A stretch of DNA of 64,000 bases from Simiduia curdlanivorans (lineage in GTDB: Bacteria; Pseudomonadota; Gammaproteobacteria; Pseudomonadales; Cellvibrionaceae). Location of the stretch: NCBI RefSeq assembly GCF_030409605.1, contig NZ_JAUFQG010000006.1, forward strand, positions 1,288,478 through 1,352,477, in the 5' to 3' direction. Of the stretch, positions 9,221 through 18,882 are shown one piece after another; the first letter of the stretch is position 1, and each line of letters starts with the position of its first letter. Under the pieces are notes generated by a model. It had not been told where the DNA came from. It worked only from the letters and a program-made list of their open reading frames with translations, and did not search any database. The position numbers and the translations under genes are program-made.

Positions 9221-10123
9221 TTAACGTGAACAGTCTGGTTGGGGTAGTAAATTTTCATTAAGAAAACTCACCACTTTATCAAAGTTATCATGATGCTCAT
9301 TGTGCCCACCCACTAATGGTATATGCTGGCTTGGGTAGGGGAAGTTATTTTGCTCCAACCGGCTGAGCATAATTTCAGACATTTCCATTGATGGCCATTG
9401 TTCGTCATCAGTACCAGAAATGAGCAGTATAGGTCCAGATATATTCTCAACCCTTATGGCCGCAGCCTCCATAGCTTCGGCATTTTGCATCATTTTTTCG
9501 AAAGCGCCCCGTAAGTTACCTGATATTAAATCCGGAGTAGCGCTCCATGGTACAGGGACAAAAGGAAGAGGCTTTTCGTTATAGGCGAATCCAGGCGTTG
9601 TCATCGCTTCATTTAGCGCTGCGAACACCGAGCTACCCGGAACTATGCCTATCACGGCTTTGTACTCTTCATAATAGCTACCCATAAGCAGCGCCAGCTC
9701 GCCGCCGCGAGAAACGCCCATAACGGCGATGCAATTTGAGTTTATTCTAGGATCTAGCGAGGCCTCTATCACAGCTTTGTGGACGCCTTCGATAGCAATT
9801 CTATCGAGCTGTTCTGGTGTACCATCAGCGCCGAAGTAGGCGATTGATAAAAACGCGTAGCCATTTTCTTGGAGTAGCTTTCTCTGTTTTTCTCCGTGCT
9901 TTCCAGCCCAGCTATTGCCACCTTCAGCACCGCCAAGGCCAATAACTAAAGGTTGACCTACTTCCTCGTTTAAAAACAGTTTTGTTTTCACCTCGCCGTA
10001 TTTATCTGGCAAGGTCTTTGTATCAAATGAGTAGATCGTGTAATTTATGTAGGCCACCAACGCTATCAATAACGTAAATATTGCGATCAACAACCATTTG
10101 AATAATCTGAATACTATTGTCAC
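9221..10123 (-). CDS. Membrane-anchored alpha/beta hydrolase (BAAT/acyl-CoA thioester hydrolase C-terminal-like)
   Basis: 300 aa from a GTG with AAGGA upstream. One N-terminal membrane segment (LLIAIFTLLIALVAYIN) tethers a hydrolase domain. Visible parts are the oxyanion region IGLGGAEGG, the nucleophile elbow GVSRGGELAL, the acid loop ISGTDDEQWPS and the His region GGHNEHHDNF. The GGAEGG plus GVSRGG combination is typical of the BAAT C-terminal hydrolase family. Substrate unknown. It is not obviously part of the starch locus that follows on the same strand, from which a terminator separates it. Confidence 0.82.
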   Translation of the reverse strand: MTIVFRLFKWLLIAIFTLLIALVAYINYTIYSFDTKTLPDKYGEVKTKLFLNEEVGQPLVIGLGGAEGGNSWAGKHGEKQRKLLQENGYAFLSIAYFGADGTPEQLDRIAIEGVHKAVIEASLDPRINSNCIAVMGVSRGGELALLMGSYYEEYKAVIGIVPGSSVFAALNEAMTTPGFAYNEKPLPFVPVPWSATPDLISGNLRGAFEKMMQNAEAMEAAAIRVENISGPILLISGTDDEQWPSMEMSEIMLSRLEQNNFPYPSQHIPLVGGHNEHHDNFDKVVSFLNENLLPQPDCSR

Positions 10124-10189
10124 TTGAATTCCTTTTTTTGTGTGATTTTCAATTGCTAGTAGGTTTTTCCATTAAACTTTTATAAATGA

Positions 10190-10310
10190 TATGCCGCTCC
10201 TGCGGCATACAGCCGCCATGGATGGAGAGAGCGATATAGATTGTAGTGATCTGCAGCGCGCCGTTCTCGGGCGTCCTGCCCTTCACGGCATTCATACTTC
10301 CTGTATTTCA
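10190..10310. repeat. Candidate dispersed intergenic repeat
   Basis: The stretch contains gccatggatgg, ggcgtcctgccc and ttcatacttcctg, a mix typical of dispersed repeats in cellvibrio-like genomes. The gccatggatgg core recurs at 38919 and 38947. No gene is supported here. Confidence 0.35.
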
Positions 10311-10311
10311 T

Positions 10312-10334
10312 AAAAAAGCCCAGCGGGGCTGGGC
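10312..10334 (-). terminator. Terminator of the alpha-glucosidase gene
   Basis: A 7-bp stem gcccagc / gctgggc has a run of A on its left, so on the minus strand the hairpin is followed by T residues. It sits just past the stop of the minus-strand gene that starts at 12011. Confidence 0.85.
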
Positions 10335-10370
10335 GAAGACGAGAGAGCAAAAACGAGGTCATACAAAAAA

Positions 10371-12011
10371 TTAACGCATAAAGGCGCCGGTATAAGCAGG
10401 TAAATTAAGTACTTGCTCTTCCAAGCTTGCACCTTGCAACCCATGGCCATCTAGCATCGACAAGGTCGCGGGAATGGGGATTTGCACCGTTTTATCGGTT
10501 AGATTAAAGGCCGCCCACAAAGATTGGCCGCCATCGGCTTTATCAAAGCGTTCGAACAGTAAACAGCCGTCAGGAGCGCTGGCGAAACGAATTTCGCCAC
10601 CGAGCAATAGCGGTTGATCTTTTCGCCAGGCCATAAAGCCGCGATAAAAATGTAGCATTGAATTAGCATCAGCTTCCTGCACATCAACGGCGAGCGCGGC
10701 GTGCGCCTCAGATACCGGCAGCCAGGGTTTTACCTTGCTAAAACCGGCATTTTTTTCATTCGACTGCCAAGGCATAGGCGTTCTGCAGCCGTCGCGGCCC
10801 TTAAAGTTTGGCCAGAAAGTTATGCCATAGGGATCTTGCAAGTCTTCGAAGGCGATATCGGCCTCAGTTAGTCCCAACTCTTCACCTTGGTAGTAACAAA
10901 CGCTACCGCGCAATGAGGCCACGAGTGCGTGCAAGGTTTTACCTAGCACGGGGTTGTAACCACCACCCCAGCGCGACATTACGCGCACCACATCGTGATT
11001 CGATAACGACCAGCAAGGCCAGCCCTCACCTAAGCTAGCTTCCAGGTTTTCCACTGTGTCGCGAATGTGTTTGGCACATAACTCTGGCACTAACAATTCA
11101 AAACTGTAGGCCATATGCAACCGCTCATTATTAGCGGTGTATTCAGCCATGGTGGCCAAACTATCTTCGGACGAAATTTCACCAAGGGTCACGGCACCTG
11201 GGAAGCGGTCGATTAAACGGCGCAATCGTTCAAGAAATGCGAGGTTTTCCGGCTGGGTGTTGTTGTAATAATGGTATTGAAAAGCGTAGGGGTTATCTTC
11301 ACTAAAGCCGCGGCCCTGACGCTGCTCTGGCGGCTTGGCGGGGTTATCGCGCAGCTGCGCGTCGTGAAAACAAAAATTGATGGCATCCAAGCGCAAGCCA
11401 TCGACGCCGCGCTCCAACCAAAACTCCACTTCCGCTAAAATTTGATTCTGTACATCGGGATTGTGGAAATTTAAATCTGGCTGACTTTTCAGAAAGTTGT
11501 GCAGGTAATATTGCCCGCGACGCGGTTCCCACTCCCAACCGCAGCCACCAAAAATAGAAATCCAATTGTTCGGTGCCGTGCCATCAGGCTTGGCATCGGC
11601 CCACACATACCAATCCGATTTTGGATTGTCGCGGCTGGCCCGGCTCTCTTCAAACCAAGCGTGCTGATCGCTGGTGTGGCTCAGTACCTGATCGATCATG
11701 ACTTTAATATTGCGCTCATGCGCCTGCGCTATGAGCGCATCTAAATCATCAAGCGAGCCGAACAAGGGGTCGACATCGCGATAGTCGCTAATGTCATAGC
11801 CAAAATCTTTCATTGGCGATTTAAAGAAGGGAGACACCCAAATGGCGTCTACACCTAAACTCGCTATGTAATCCAGCTTGCCAATAATGCCGCGAATATC
11901 ACCCACACCATCGTCATTGGCATCCATTAGGCTTCTTGGATACACCTGATAGATGACGGCTCCACGCCACCAAGGGCTGTTTGCTTGCATTGAACTTGGC
12001 GCAGTTGACAT
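10371..12011 (-). CDS. GH13 alpha-glucosidase (oligo-1,6-glucosidase/GH13_23-like), cytoplasmic
   Basis: 546 aa without a signal peptide. It opens with WWRGAVIYQVYPRSLMDANDDGVGDI, the usual GH13 alpha-glucosidase start (quoted in part: YQVYPRS, GVGDIRGI). Conserved regions: MIDQVLSHTS (region I), GLRLDAINF with nucleophile D209, TLGEISS with acid/base E278, and SLSNHDVVR with D340. It likely releases glucose from imported maltodextrins in the cytoplasm. It is divergent from the lipoprotein amylase and shares its operator-bearing promoter region. GH13 subfamily is inferred from motif style only. Confidence 0.92.
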   Translation of the reverse strand: MSTAPSSMQANSPWWRGAVIYQVYPRSLMDANDDGVGDIRGIIGKLDYIASLGVDAIWVSPFFKSPMKDFGYDISDYRDVDPLFGSLDDLDALIAQAHERNIKVMIDQVLSHTSDQHAWFEESRASRDNPKSDWYVWADAKPDGTAPNNWISIFGGCGWEWEPRRGQYYLHNFLKSQPDLNFHNPDVQNQILAEVEFWLERGVDGLRLDAINFCFHDAQLRDNPAKPPEQRQGRGFSEDNPYAFQYHYYNNTQPENLAFLERLRRLIDRFPGAVTLGEISSEDSLATMAEYTANNERLHMAYSFELLVPELCAKHIRDTVENLEASLGEGWPCWSLSNHDVVRVMSRWGGGYNPVLGKTLHALVASLRGSVCYYQGEELGLTEADIAFEDLQDPYGITFWPNFKGRDGCRTPMPWQSNEKNAGFSKVKPWLPVSEAHAALAVDVQEADANSMLHFYRGFMAWRKDQPLLLGGEIRFASAPDGCLLFERFDKADGGQSLWAAFNLTDKTVQIPIPATLSMLDGHGLQGASLEEQVLNLPAYTGAFMR

Positions 12012-12184
12012 GGCTACCTCAAATGACTGAATCCCTACCTGCTAATCTTAATTGCAGCTACAGCTATCTACCTAACTAGAGAGGTTGTGATAGAGCTGAA
12101 CGCCACGATGATCGAGCCGGCAATTCATTATTGTTTTCGATAAATGCAACATACTGGAGCGGGCCAAAGTACAGCAAGTGACTA

Positions 12185-12244
12185 CATACGTATGCATAGC
12201 AGACGAGCGTCCAACTAACGCGCCTAAGCCTATGAATACGTATG
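12185..12244. promoter_or_regulatory. Paired palindromic operators in the divergent alpha-glucosidase/amylase promoter region
   Basis: Two palindromes lie in the 385-bp divergent intergenic region: CATACGTATG at 12185-12194 and AATACGTATG at 12235-12244. Identical or near-identical pairs precede the pullulanase gene and the secreted amylase gene. The central CG and 8-10 bp symmetry are typical of LacI-family operators. Positions 12175-12196 match 35789-35810 at 21 of 22 bases. The rest of 12012-12396 shows nothing else recognisable. Confidence 0.8.
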
Positions 12245-12396
12245 TATTATTGGTCAGATTCTAGGTCTTCACGGGCCTTATGGAATAACCTATGGATGTA
12301 TTGTGATTGTTAGTCCTCTCGTTCTTTGCCCCCGCCAAACGGCTCAATTGCCGGCTGGCGGCGGGTCATTTTTTTAGAACCCTTACCGGAGCCACC

Positions 12397-14151
12397 ATGC
12401 ACAACTCTTGCACCGCATTGGCGTTAGCCATCAGCCTAGCAAGCCTTTCGGCCTGTTCCCCTAATAACACGAATAATAGCAGCGACAAGCCCGTCAACGC
12501 GGATACTGCGCCACCTAGGGTGGTGATAGGCACAGAAGAGCCCTGGGCCAGCGAAGCGATTTATTTCGTGCTCACAGACCGATTTGTGGATGGCGACAAA
12601 AGCAATAACTTTGAACAACAGGGCGCGGATATAGACGCTGGTCAGTGGCACAGCTTTAATCGCCATTTCGACGGCCCGGAGGGCCGCAGCGCCAACGTTG
12701 GCTATATGGGTGGCGATTTTAAGGGCCTACTCAATAACGCCCAGTACATTCAAGACATGGGTTTTACCGCTGTGTGGATGACGCCCATTATCGACAACCC
12801 AGATGCGGCCTTTAACGGCGGCGATCCAGTGGGTTACGACCAGTGGGGTGATGGCGGCAAAACCGGCTTTCACGGCTACTGGGGCGTGAACTTCTACACC
12901 CTAGACGAACACCTGCCCTCAGCTGACTTAGACTACCGCCAGCTCAACAGCGCACTAAAACAAGATTTTGGCTTGAAGACAGTGCTGGATATCGTCGGCA
13001 ACCATGGCTCACCGTCCTATACGGCGCCAAGGCAAATCAGCAACTTCGGTAAATTGTTTGCTAAAGATGGCACGCTCATCGCCGATCATCAAAACCTTCA
13101 CCCCACGGAACTCAGCGACGATCAACCCCTGCACGCCTTGTATAACCGCAAGCCAGACGTCGCGCAGCTGTCAGACTTCAATGAAAATAACCCCGCGCTG
13201 GTAGACTACCTAGTGGGCTCTTATTTGCAATGGATAGACCAAGGCGCCAATGCCATTCGCATCGATACCATCAAGCACGTGCCCCATCATTTCTGGAAAA
13301 CCGTTGCCGACCGCATTCGAGCCGTGCACCCGGGTTATTTTATGTTTGGCGAATCGTGGAACTACGATGCCGCGTTTATTGCCGAGCACACCAAGCCGGA
13401 AAATGGCGGCGTTAGCGTTTTAGATTTCCCCTTACAGAAAGCCATGTTCGCCATGTTTGGCCAAGCGCAAGCACCCTATAGCGAGGCACTCAACGCGCTG
13501 CATTTAAACGACGGCATCTATCACAATGTCTATGATCTGGTGACCTTTTACGACAACCATGACGTGCAGCGCTTGGATGCAGACGATAAGGGCTTTATCG
13601 ACGCCAATAATTTCCTGTTCACCGTGCGCGGTATCCCGCAAGTGTACTACGGCTCAGAAATGGGTTTCGAGCGCGGCATGAAAGAACACCAAGGCTCGCG
13701 CAACTACTACGGCGAAGACAATATTAAGCAAGCCCAAAAGCACCCCATTCATCAAGCCCTGACACGGGTCGCGCACTTGCGTAAAAAGTTGCCGGCGCTG
13801 CAGCGCGGCGTACAAGTGAATATCGCTTTTGAAGAAAATACAGCGGCGTTTTTACGCATTTTAGAAACCGAAACAGGCCAGCAAACGGCGCTCGTGTTGC
13901 TAAACAAAGGCGATAGCGAACATGCCTTCGCGCTCTCGGGTTTGCTCAGCAACGGTCAATGGCAAGCGCAAGTTCAAGGCGGCACGCAAACGGTAAGCAA
14001 CCACAGCCTAGACATCAGCGTGCCCGCCCATGGCATTGAAGTATTAGTGCTTAACCAGGCTAACAACAACCCGGAACTCGTGGCACTGCTCGATGCACTG
14101 GCTACGAAAGCAAGCAGCGACACAACTGGCACTGATGGACAAAATCATTAA
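12397..14151 (+). CDS. Lipoprotein GH13 alpha-amylase
   Basis: 584 aa from ATG 12397. This start gives a lipoprotein signal with lipobox LSAC (C20); an ORF from 12307 would bury it. Catalytic GH13 regions: LDIVGNHGS (region I), ANAIRIDTIKH with nucleophile D290, MFGESWNY with E319, and FYDNHDVQR with D389. It starts with AIYFVLTDRFVDGDKSNN, the form seen in cyclodextrinase-like/periplasmic amylases. It probably cuts maltodextrins at the outer membrane or in the periplasm before transport. It is divergent from the alpha-glucosidase, and the transporter gene follows on the same strand after a terminator. Confidence 0.92.
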   Translation: MHNSCTALALAISLASLSACSPNNTNNSSDKPVNADTAPPRVVIGTEEPWASEAIYFVLTDRFVDGDKSNNFEQQGADIDAGQWHSFNRHFDGPEGRSANVGYMGGDFKGLLNNAQYIQDMGFTAVWMTPIIDNPDAAFNGGDPVGYDQWGDGGKTGFHGYWGVNFYTLDEHLPSADLDYRQLNSALKQDFGLKTVLDIVGNHGSPSYTAPRQISNFGKLFAKDGTLIADHQNLHPTELSDDQPLHALYNRKPDVAQLSDFNENNPALVDYLVGSYLQWIDQGANAIRIDTIKHVPHHFWKTVADRIRAVHPGYFMFGESWNYDAAFIAEHTKPENGGVSVLDFPLQKAMFAMFGQAQAPYSEALNALHLNDGIYHNVYDLVTFYDNHDVQRLDADDKGFIDANNFLFTVRGIPQVYYGSEMGFERGMKEHQGSRNYYGEDNIKQAQKHPIHQALTRVAHLRKKLPALQRGVQVNIAFEENTAAFLRILETETGQQTALVLLNKGDSEHAFALSGLLSNGQWQAQVQGGTQTVSNHSLDISVPAHGIEVLVLNQANNNPELVALLDALATKASSDTTGTDGQNH

Positions 14152-14169
14152 CCCTTTATGCACCGCTTT

Positions 14170-14194
14170 GGGTCACACTGTGACCCGCTTTTTA
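14170..14194 (+). terminator. Terminator after the lipoprotein amylase
   Basis: A 7-bp perfect stem gggtcac / gtgaccc with a 3-nt loop is followed by gctttttat. It lies between the amylase and the MFS gene, so the transporter may depend partly on read-through. Confidence 0.8.
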
Positions 14195-14241
14195 TTCGTT
14201 ACAATGACTACAAAACCATAAAAACAATTAGGTAAAATTTC

Positions 14242-15699
14242 ATGAGCCAACCCAGTAAAAAGCAACCGATTTTGCCCTTTTGGCAAGTGTGGAACGTCAG
14301 CTTCGGCTTTCTTGGCGTGCAGTTCGGCTTCGCGCTACAAAATGCCAACGTCAGCCGTGTGCTATCAGATTTGGGCGCAGACTTGCATTCTCTGTCGCTG
14401 TTTTGGTTGGCCGCGCCCATTATGGGCTTGCTGGTGCAACCCATTGTCGGTGCCGCATCGGATAAAACTTGGAACCGCTTCGGTCGCCGCCGGCCCTATA
14501 TTTTAGGCGGCGCTATTGCCGCCGCCGCAGGCATGTTGTTAATGCCCAATGCGCCACTATTCGTCGCTTTTTTAGCGCCGATGATTTTCGGCGGCATGAT
14601 GCTGGCACTGATGGATGGCGCGTTTAATGTGACCATGCAACCCTTCCGCGCCTTGGTTGCCGACATGGTGCCAAGCGAACAGCGCACGCTGGGCTATTCC
14701 ATTCAATCGTTACTGATTAACATTGGTGCGGTGTTCGGCTCCATCCTGCCGTTCTTGTTAACTAACGTTATCGGCTTAGAAAATACCGCCAACGTTGGCC
14801 AAGTGGCACCCTCCGTTACCTGGGCCTTTTATCTCGGTGCAACAATTTTATTCGGCACAGTTTTGTGGACGGTATTGCGCACCAAAGAATATCCGCCAGA
14901 GGAATACAACGCCTATAAGGGTTTAGATGCAGATACCCTTGCCAAAGCTAACGCACCGAAATCTATTGGTAAAAAGTTGGCGGAATTTTGGCAGCTGTTT
15001 ATCAACATGCCAAAAACCATGCGCCAGCTTGCATTGGTGCAGTTCTTCAGCTGGTTTGCGTTGTTTATCATGTGGGTTTACACCACACCGGCCATCACCC
15101 AATACGTGTGGGGCATAGAGGCAAAATGGTTTGACCCAACCTACCTGCAATCACTCGAGAGTATTCCCGCCGATATTGCCGCAGCGAAAGGTGCTGCCGG
15201 TGACTGGGTAGGTATTTTGTTTGCCGGCTACTCGTTATTTGCCGCGATTTTTTCGGTGTTACTCACCAAGCTGTCGATGACCTTCGGGCGCAAACCTGTA
15301 TACGCCGTTTCACTGCTCGCCGGCGGTTTGGGTTATATCAGTTTTCTGCTGTTTCAAAACCCGGAACTCACTCACGTCAATCTGTTCATTACCGAAGTGG
15401 ATGTACCGAAAGGCGCCGTCGGCTTATTGTTGCCTATGATCGGCGTGGGCATGGCGTGGGCCGCGATTCTGGCGATGCCCTACGCGATTTTATCCGATAC
15501 CTTACCGGCCGATAAAACCGGTGTTTACATGGGCATTTTCAACTTCACCATCGCCGCACCACAAATCATTTCCGGCCTATTCGCCGGCTGGATACTGCAC
15601 AATGTATTCGCCAATGAAGCTATCTATATATTGATGCTGGCCGGTGGCGCCATGATTGCTGGCGCGGTTTCAGTGGTGTTCGTGAAGGAAGATAACTAA
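14242..15699 (+). CDS. MFS maltose/maltodextrin-type transporter (MalT/SLC45-like)
   Basis: 485 aa with about 12 membrane segments. The start region (FWQVWNVSFGFLGVQFGFALQNANVSR) and the loop WNRFGRRRPYILGG are characteristic of SLC45-like sugar:proton symporters found in marine gammaproteobacterial maltose loci (quoted fragments only: NVSFGFLGVQFG, FGRRRPYILGG). It would carry maltose or short maltodextrins across the inner membrane to the cytoplasmic alpha-glucosidase. The locus has no ABC maltose system. Confidence 0.9.
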   Translation: MSQPSKKQPILPFWQVWNVSFGFLGVQFGFALQNANVSRVLSDLGADLHSLSLFWLAAPIMGLLVQPIVGAASDKTWNRFGRRRPYILGGAIAAAAGMLLMPNAPLFVAFLAPMIFGGMMLALMDGAFNVTMQPFRALVADMVPSEQRTLGYSIQSLLINIGAVFGSILPFLLTNVIGLENTANVGQVAPSVTWAFYLGATILFGTVLWTVLRTKEYPPEEYNAYKGLDADTLAKANAPKSIGKKLAEFWQLFINMPKTMRQLALVQFFSWFALFIMWVYTTPAITQYVWGIEAKWFDPTYLQSLESIPADIAAAKGAAGDWVGILFAGYSLFAAIFSVLLTKLSMTFGRKPVYAVSLLAGGLGYISFLLFQNPELTHVNLFITEVDVPKGAVGLLLPMIGVGMAWAAILAMPYAILSDTLPADKTGVYMGIFNFTIAAPQIISGLFAGWILHNVFANEAIYILMLAGGAMIAGAVSVVFVKEDN

Positions 15700-15728
15700 C
15701 GCCAACTTATTGACCTTTCTGCATGACT

Positions 15729-15756
15729 AAGGGGCCAATCGGCCCCTTAATTTTTT
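15729..15756 (+). terminator. Terminator after the MFS transporter
   Basis: An 8-bp perfect stem aaggggcc / ggcccctt with loop aatc is followed by aaTTTTTT. Confidence 0.9.
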
Positions 15757-15856
15757 CTGCAATAACTGATTTTACTTTTTACATCAGAGTACACATTCTC
15801 GAATGCGCACGCACAAGAATAGCTAGATCGAGGCCTCGCAGGAGGTTTTCACAGGC

Positions 15857-15887
15857 AAAAAAAAGCCGCGACACTAAGTGTCGCGGC
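15857..15887 (-). terminator. Terminator of the pullulanase/TonB-receptor operon
   Basis: A 10-bp perfect stem gccgcgacac / gtgtcgcggc with loop taa has an A-run on its left, which reads as a T-tract on the minus strand. It also has T residues to its right, so it may work in both directions. Confidence 0.9.
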
Positions 15888-15909
15888 AATTAATTTTTCT
15901 AGCTTTTAG

Positions 15910-15937
15910 CTGTCAACTGTCAACTGTCAACTGTCAA
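15910..15937. repeat. Heptamer tandem repeat at the end of the TonB receptor gene
   Basis: Four tandem copies of ctgtcaa overlap the stop region of the minus-strand receptor gene. Other heptamer repeats occur at 591-611 and 56821-56876. Confidence 0.75.
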
Positions 15938-18837
15938 AAACTATAATTCACACCCAAGTAATACTGGCGGCCGTAATAAGAGATGGAGCCTGTTGCACTT
16001 TCGGTACCAAAATAATTGACGTTAGGTTCGTCAGTTAAGTTGTGCACCGAAAACACAAGGTCCATGCCCATATCGAAGCCATATTTAGCTTGGAAATCCC
16101 ACACGGTAGAGGCGGCACGAATAGTTGGGTTCACGTTGATACCAACAACCTCATCGGTACGCTTACTTTGATAAACACCAGACACACGCGTTTCAAAATT
16201 CTCGTAGGTGTAAAACAGCATCAAGTTACCTGAATGCGGTGATAAACCTGGGAACTCTGTTACTGCACCTGGCTCATCAGTAAAGATGCTAGGCGTGGTA
16301 ATTTCGCTGTCTACATGGGCGTAGCCGGCAGTAAAACCTAAACCATTCCAAGGCGCTGGCAACATGCTAAGGGTTTGGGTGTAAGCCAACTCGACACCGC
16401 GAATGTAGCCGCCTTCGTCGTTATTGGTTGCCAAGGTATAATCGCCTTGTACCACAGGAATTTCTCGCGGTAATTGACCTGGCTTTTCTACGTACATATA
16501 GTCTGGGCGCGGTATGCCGAACGCCAAATAATCTTCAACGAAGAAGTCTTTATAGGTTACGGTTTGAATGCGATTTTTTACGTCTTTGTTGTACACCGCA
16601 ACCACAATGGCGCCATCGCCGTCTTCAAAGTAATGCTCGTAAGATAGGTCCACCTGGTCTGCTTCAAACGGTCGCAAATAAGGGTTGCTGGCCTGATTTA
16701 AATCGTAGCGCGCTATACCTGAGTTGTCGGCGGTTTCTGATACCGAACCACTTTTCACGTTGCCCAGCTGAGCGATGGGGGCGCGCGACATTACGGTTGC
16801 GGCACTGAAACGCAGGTTGTCATTTTCAGTGAGTGCATAGTTTAAATTTAATGACGGCAAGGTTTTAACGTAGGTTTCGCCGGCGCGCTCTACTTGCAAA
16901 TCTTGGTCGTACTCTAGGTTCGACTCACCTAATTCATCTAACACAATGTCGCTAGGCTGCAGCGGGTCATCAGACAATTCCAAGGGAATAAGGCCGATTG
17001 AATACTGCTCGGTTTCAACCACGCGCACACCCAAATTTCCGGTTAGGCCTCGGCCGGCAATTTCTGTTTCAAAGTTGGCTGATAGATAAAAAGCGGTAAC
17101 GTTTTCTTCTACATCAGCGCGTTCGCGCATAGACCAATCGCGGTTTTCACTCCAGCGCGCGCGCGGTGAAGTATCGCGCGGGTTACCCTCCTTATCTAAC
17201 ACCAGCCCTGCTGCCACGGCGCGATCAAAAACGCCCTTGGCATCTACGGCTAAATAACTTGGAAAGTGTGAGAAATCACCAGTCCAGCCGATTTGTTCAG
17301 CATCGCTAGGCAAAATTGCCAAACTGTAATCAGTGCTGTAGTTACCGGTGCCATTGCCATCGTAGACAAATACTTGACGGGACTGCTCGTACTGACGCTC
17401 CGATACACGAACCCCAGCTTCCAAAGAAACAATGGGGCCCCAGTTCACATCCACTTTACCGTCCAGCTTTAGCGCGTCCGATTGGTCACTACTTAAATGC
17501 GGGTACACTTCGTAGCTGGTTAAACGCAAATGGTTAAGGTCGGTATAGTCTTGGTTAAAGGCAACATTTGGGATGCTAAGCCCGTTGTTTTGCCACACCA
17601 ATTGCTGATCGCCGTCGCGCTCCCACAAGGTGCCGCCATTGCCATCGTCAACTGGGTTATAAAGATGCGAGCGAGAGATGCCATCGGTTTCAAAGGCTTC
17701 TGATTCTGAATGGGCATAATCCAGCGCGACCTGCCAGCCGTCGCCACGGTACTCTAGATTTAGACCGCCAGAAAAAATTTCTGCTGTTTCTGATGAGTCG
17801 TCGTTAATCACCTGAAAATTAATCAGCGATGGCGCATCGGGATCTGTTGCAGCTGTACCGCCGGTAACAATATCGCCATCGGTAACTAGGTTATAGAGAT
17901 CGCCATCGCGAAGAGTGTTTACTCGAAAGCCACTAGCAAACGTATTGGTTTCAAATTCGGAATAAAATACATCGGCCTTGGCGGTAAAATTATCTGTTGG
18001 CTCAAAGACCAAGGTGCCCATGTAGCCGTCGCGTTCGTCGACACCGCCGTTTTGCTGAAATTCAAAACCTTCAGAAAGGCGCAAGCCATATGCGGGACTA
18101 TTTTTATCTTCCACCAACGAATAGGTGAGGCCAATGGATTCGGTAGCAGCGTTTGATTGCTTCATGTGCGCGTAGCCAAGACCCACCCCTAAGGTGTCAT
18201 CCAGGAACTTGCCCATGTACGACAGGGTTAAGCGGTTGCCAAGCTCGTCGGCGTTAGCAACATCGCCGGCGCGATCATTGTAAGAGCCCCGCACACTCAC
18301 AAAAGTTTTGTGCGCTTCTTGATTTTCAAGTGGGTTAGCCGTGCGCATATCCACGGTACCAGCCACACCGCCTTCAATCAGCGAAGCCTTCGGGGATTTA
18401 TACACGGCCACATTAGACAGCAATTCCGACGGGTATTGGCTGAAATCAATTTCGCGCGTACCGCGAGTATCGGTAGTGACCTGCTCTCTGCCATTCATGG
18501 TAGAGAACACAAAACCTGCGCCCATGCCGCGCAATTGAATACGCCCGGCTTGGCCGCCGGTGCGATCGAAAGTAACACCGGGTAAACGCGCCAATGAATC
18601 GGCGATAGACATATCCGGCAAACCGCCCATGTCGGCCGCTGAAATAGCCTCCACAATGGTGTCGGCATCGCGCTTAATGTCTAGCGCGTTTTGAATAGAG
18701 CGGCGAATGCCGACGACTTCGATTTCTTCTAGAGAATCAGCGGCCTCAATTTCTTGCGCAACAACTAACGGCGCTAAAGCACCTCCCAATGACAGAGCTA
18801 TAACTGCGGCCAGTGGTTTCAATATAAATTTTTGCAT
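15934..18837 (-). CDS. TonB-dependent receptor, maltodextrin type (MalA/TIGR01782-like)
   Basis: 967 aa. It has a signal peptide (AVIALSLGGALAPLVVAQ), a TonB-box-like EEIEVVGIRRSIQNAL, a plug domain (LPDMSIADSLARLPGV, RIQLRGMG), and a beta-barrel ending in the aromatic terminus YYLGVNYSF. The long plug start with RRSIQNALDIKRDADTIVE is typical of carbohydrate-uptake receptors such as Caulobacter MalA. It lies 45 bp downstream of the pullulanase gene on the same strand and is surely co-transcribed with it. It should import maltodextrins released at the surface. Confidence 0.92.
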   Translation of the reverse strand: MQKFILKPLAAVIALSLGGALAPLVVAQEIEAADSLEEIEVVGIRRSIQNALDIKRDADTIVEAISAADMGGLPDMSIADSLARLPGVTFDRTGGQAGRIQLRGMGAGFVFSTMNGREQVTTDTRGTREIDFSQYPSELLSNVAVYKSPKASLIEGGVAGTVDMRTANPLENQEAHKTFVSVRGSYNDRAGDVANADELGNRLTLSYMGKFLDDTLGVGLGYAHMKQSNAATESIGLTYSLVEDKNSPAYGLRLSEGFEFQQNGGVDERDGYMGTLVFEPTDNFTAKADVFYSEFETNTFASGFRVNTLRDGDLYNLVTDGDIVTGGTAATDPDAPSLINFQVINDDSSETAEIFSGGLNLEYRGDGWQVALDYAHSESEAFETDGISRSHLYNPVDDGNGGTLWERDGDQQLVWQNNGLSIPNVAFNQDYTDLNHLRLTSYEVYPHLSSDQSDALKLDGKVDVNWGPIVSLEAGVRVSERQYEQSRQVFVYDGNGTGNYSTDYSLAILPSDAEQIGWTGDFSHFPSYLAVDAKGVFDRAVAAGLVLDKEGNPRDTSPRARWSENRDWSMRERADVEENVTAFYLSANFETEIAGRGLTGNLGVRVVETEQYSIGLIPLELSDDPLQPSDIVLDELGESNLEYDQDLQVERAGETYVKTLPSLNLNYALTENDNLRFSAATVMSRAPIAQLGNVKSGSVSETADNSGIARYDLNQASNPYLRPFEADQVDLSYEHYFEDGDGAIVVAVYNKDVKNRIQTVTYKDFFVEDYLAFGIPRPDYMYVEKPGQLPREIPVVQGDYTLATNNDEGGYIRGVELAYTQTLSMLPAPWNGLGFTAGYAHVDSEITTPSIFTDEPGAVTEFPGLSPHSGNLMLFYTYENFETRVSGVYQSKRTDEVVGINVNPTIRAASTVWDFQAKYGFDMGMDLVFSVHNLTDEPNVNYFGTESATGSISYYGRQYYLGVNYSF

Positions 18838-18882
18838 AGCGTTTTCCTCGCTTGGTCGGGGCGGCAGCGCCGCCCCTTATGA

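Noticed and set aside
10180..10362. 60-aa minus-strand frame
   Set aside because: It covers a probable dispersed repeat and the terminator of the alpha-glucosidase gene.
12307..12396. N-terminal extension of the lipoprotein amylase
   Set aside because: Starting at 12307 would place 30 residues before a good lipoprotein signal and destroy export.
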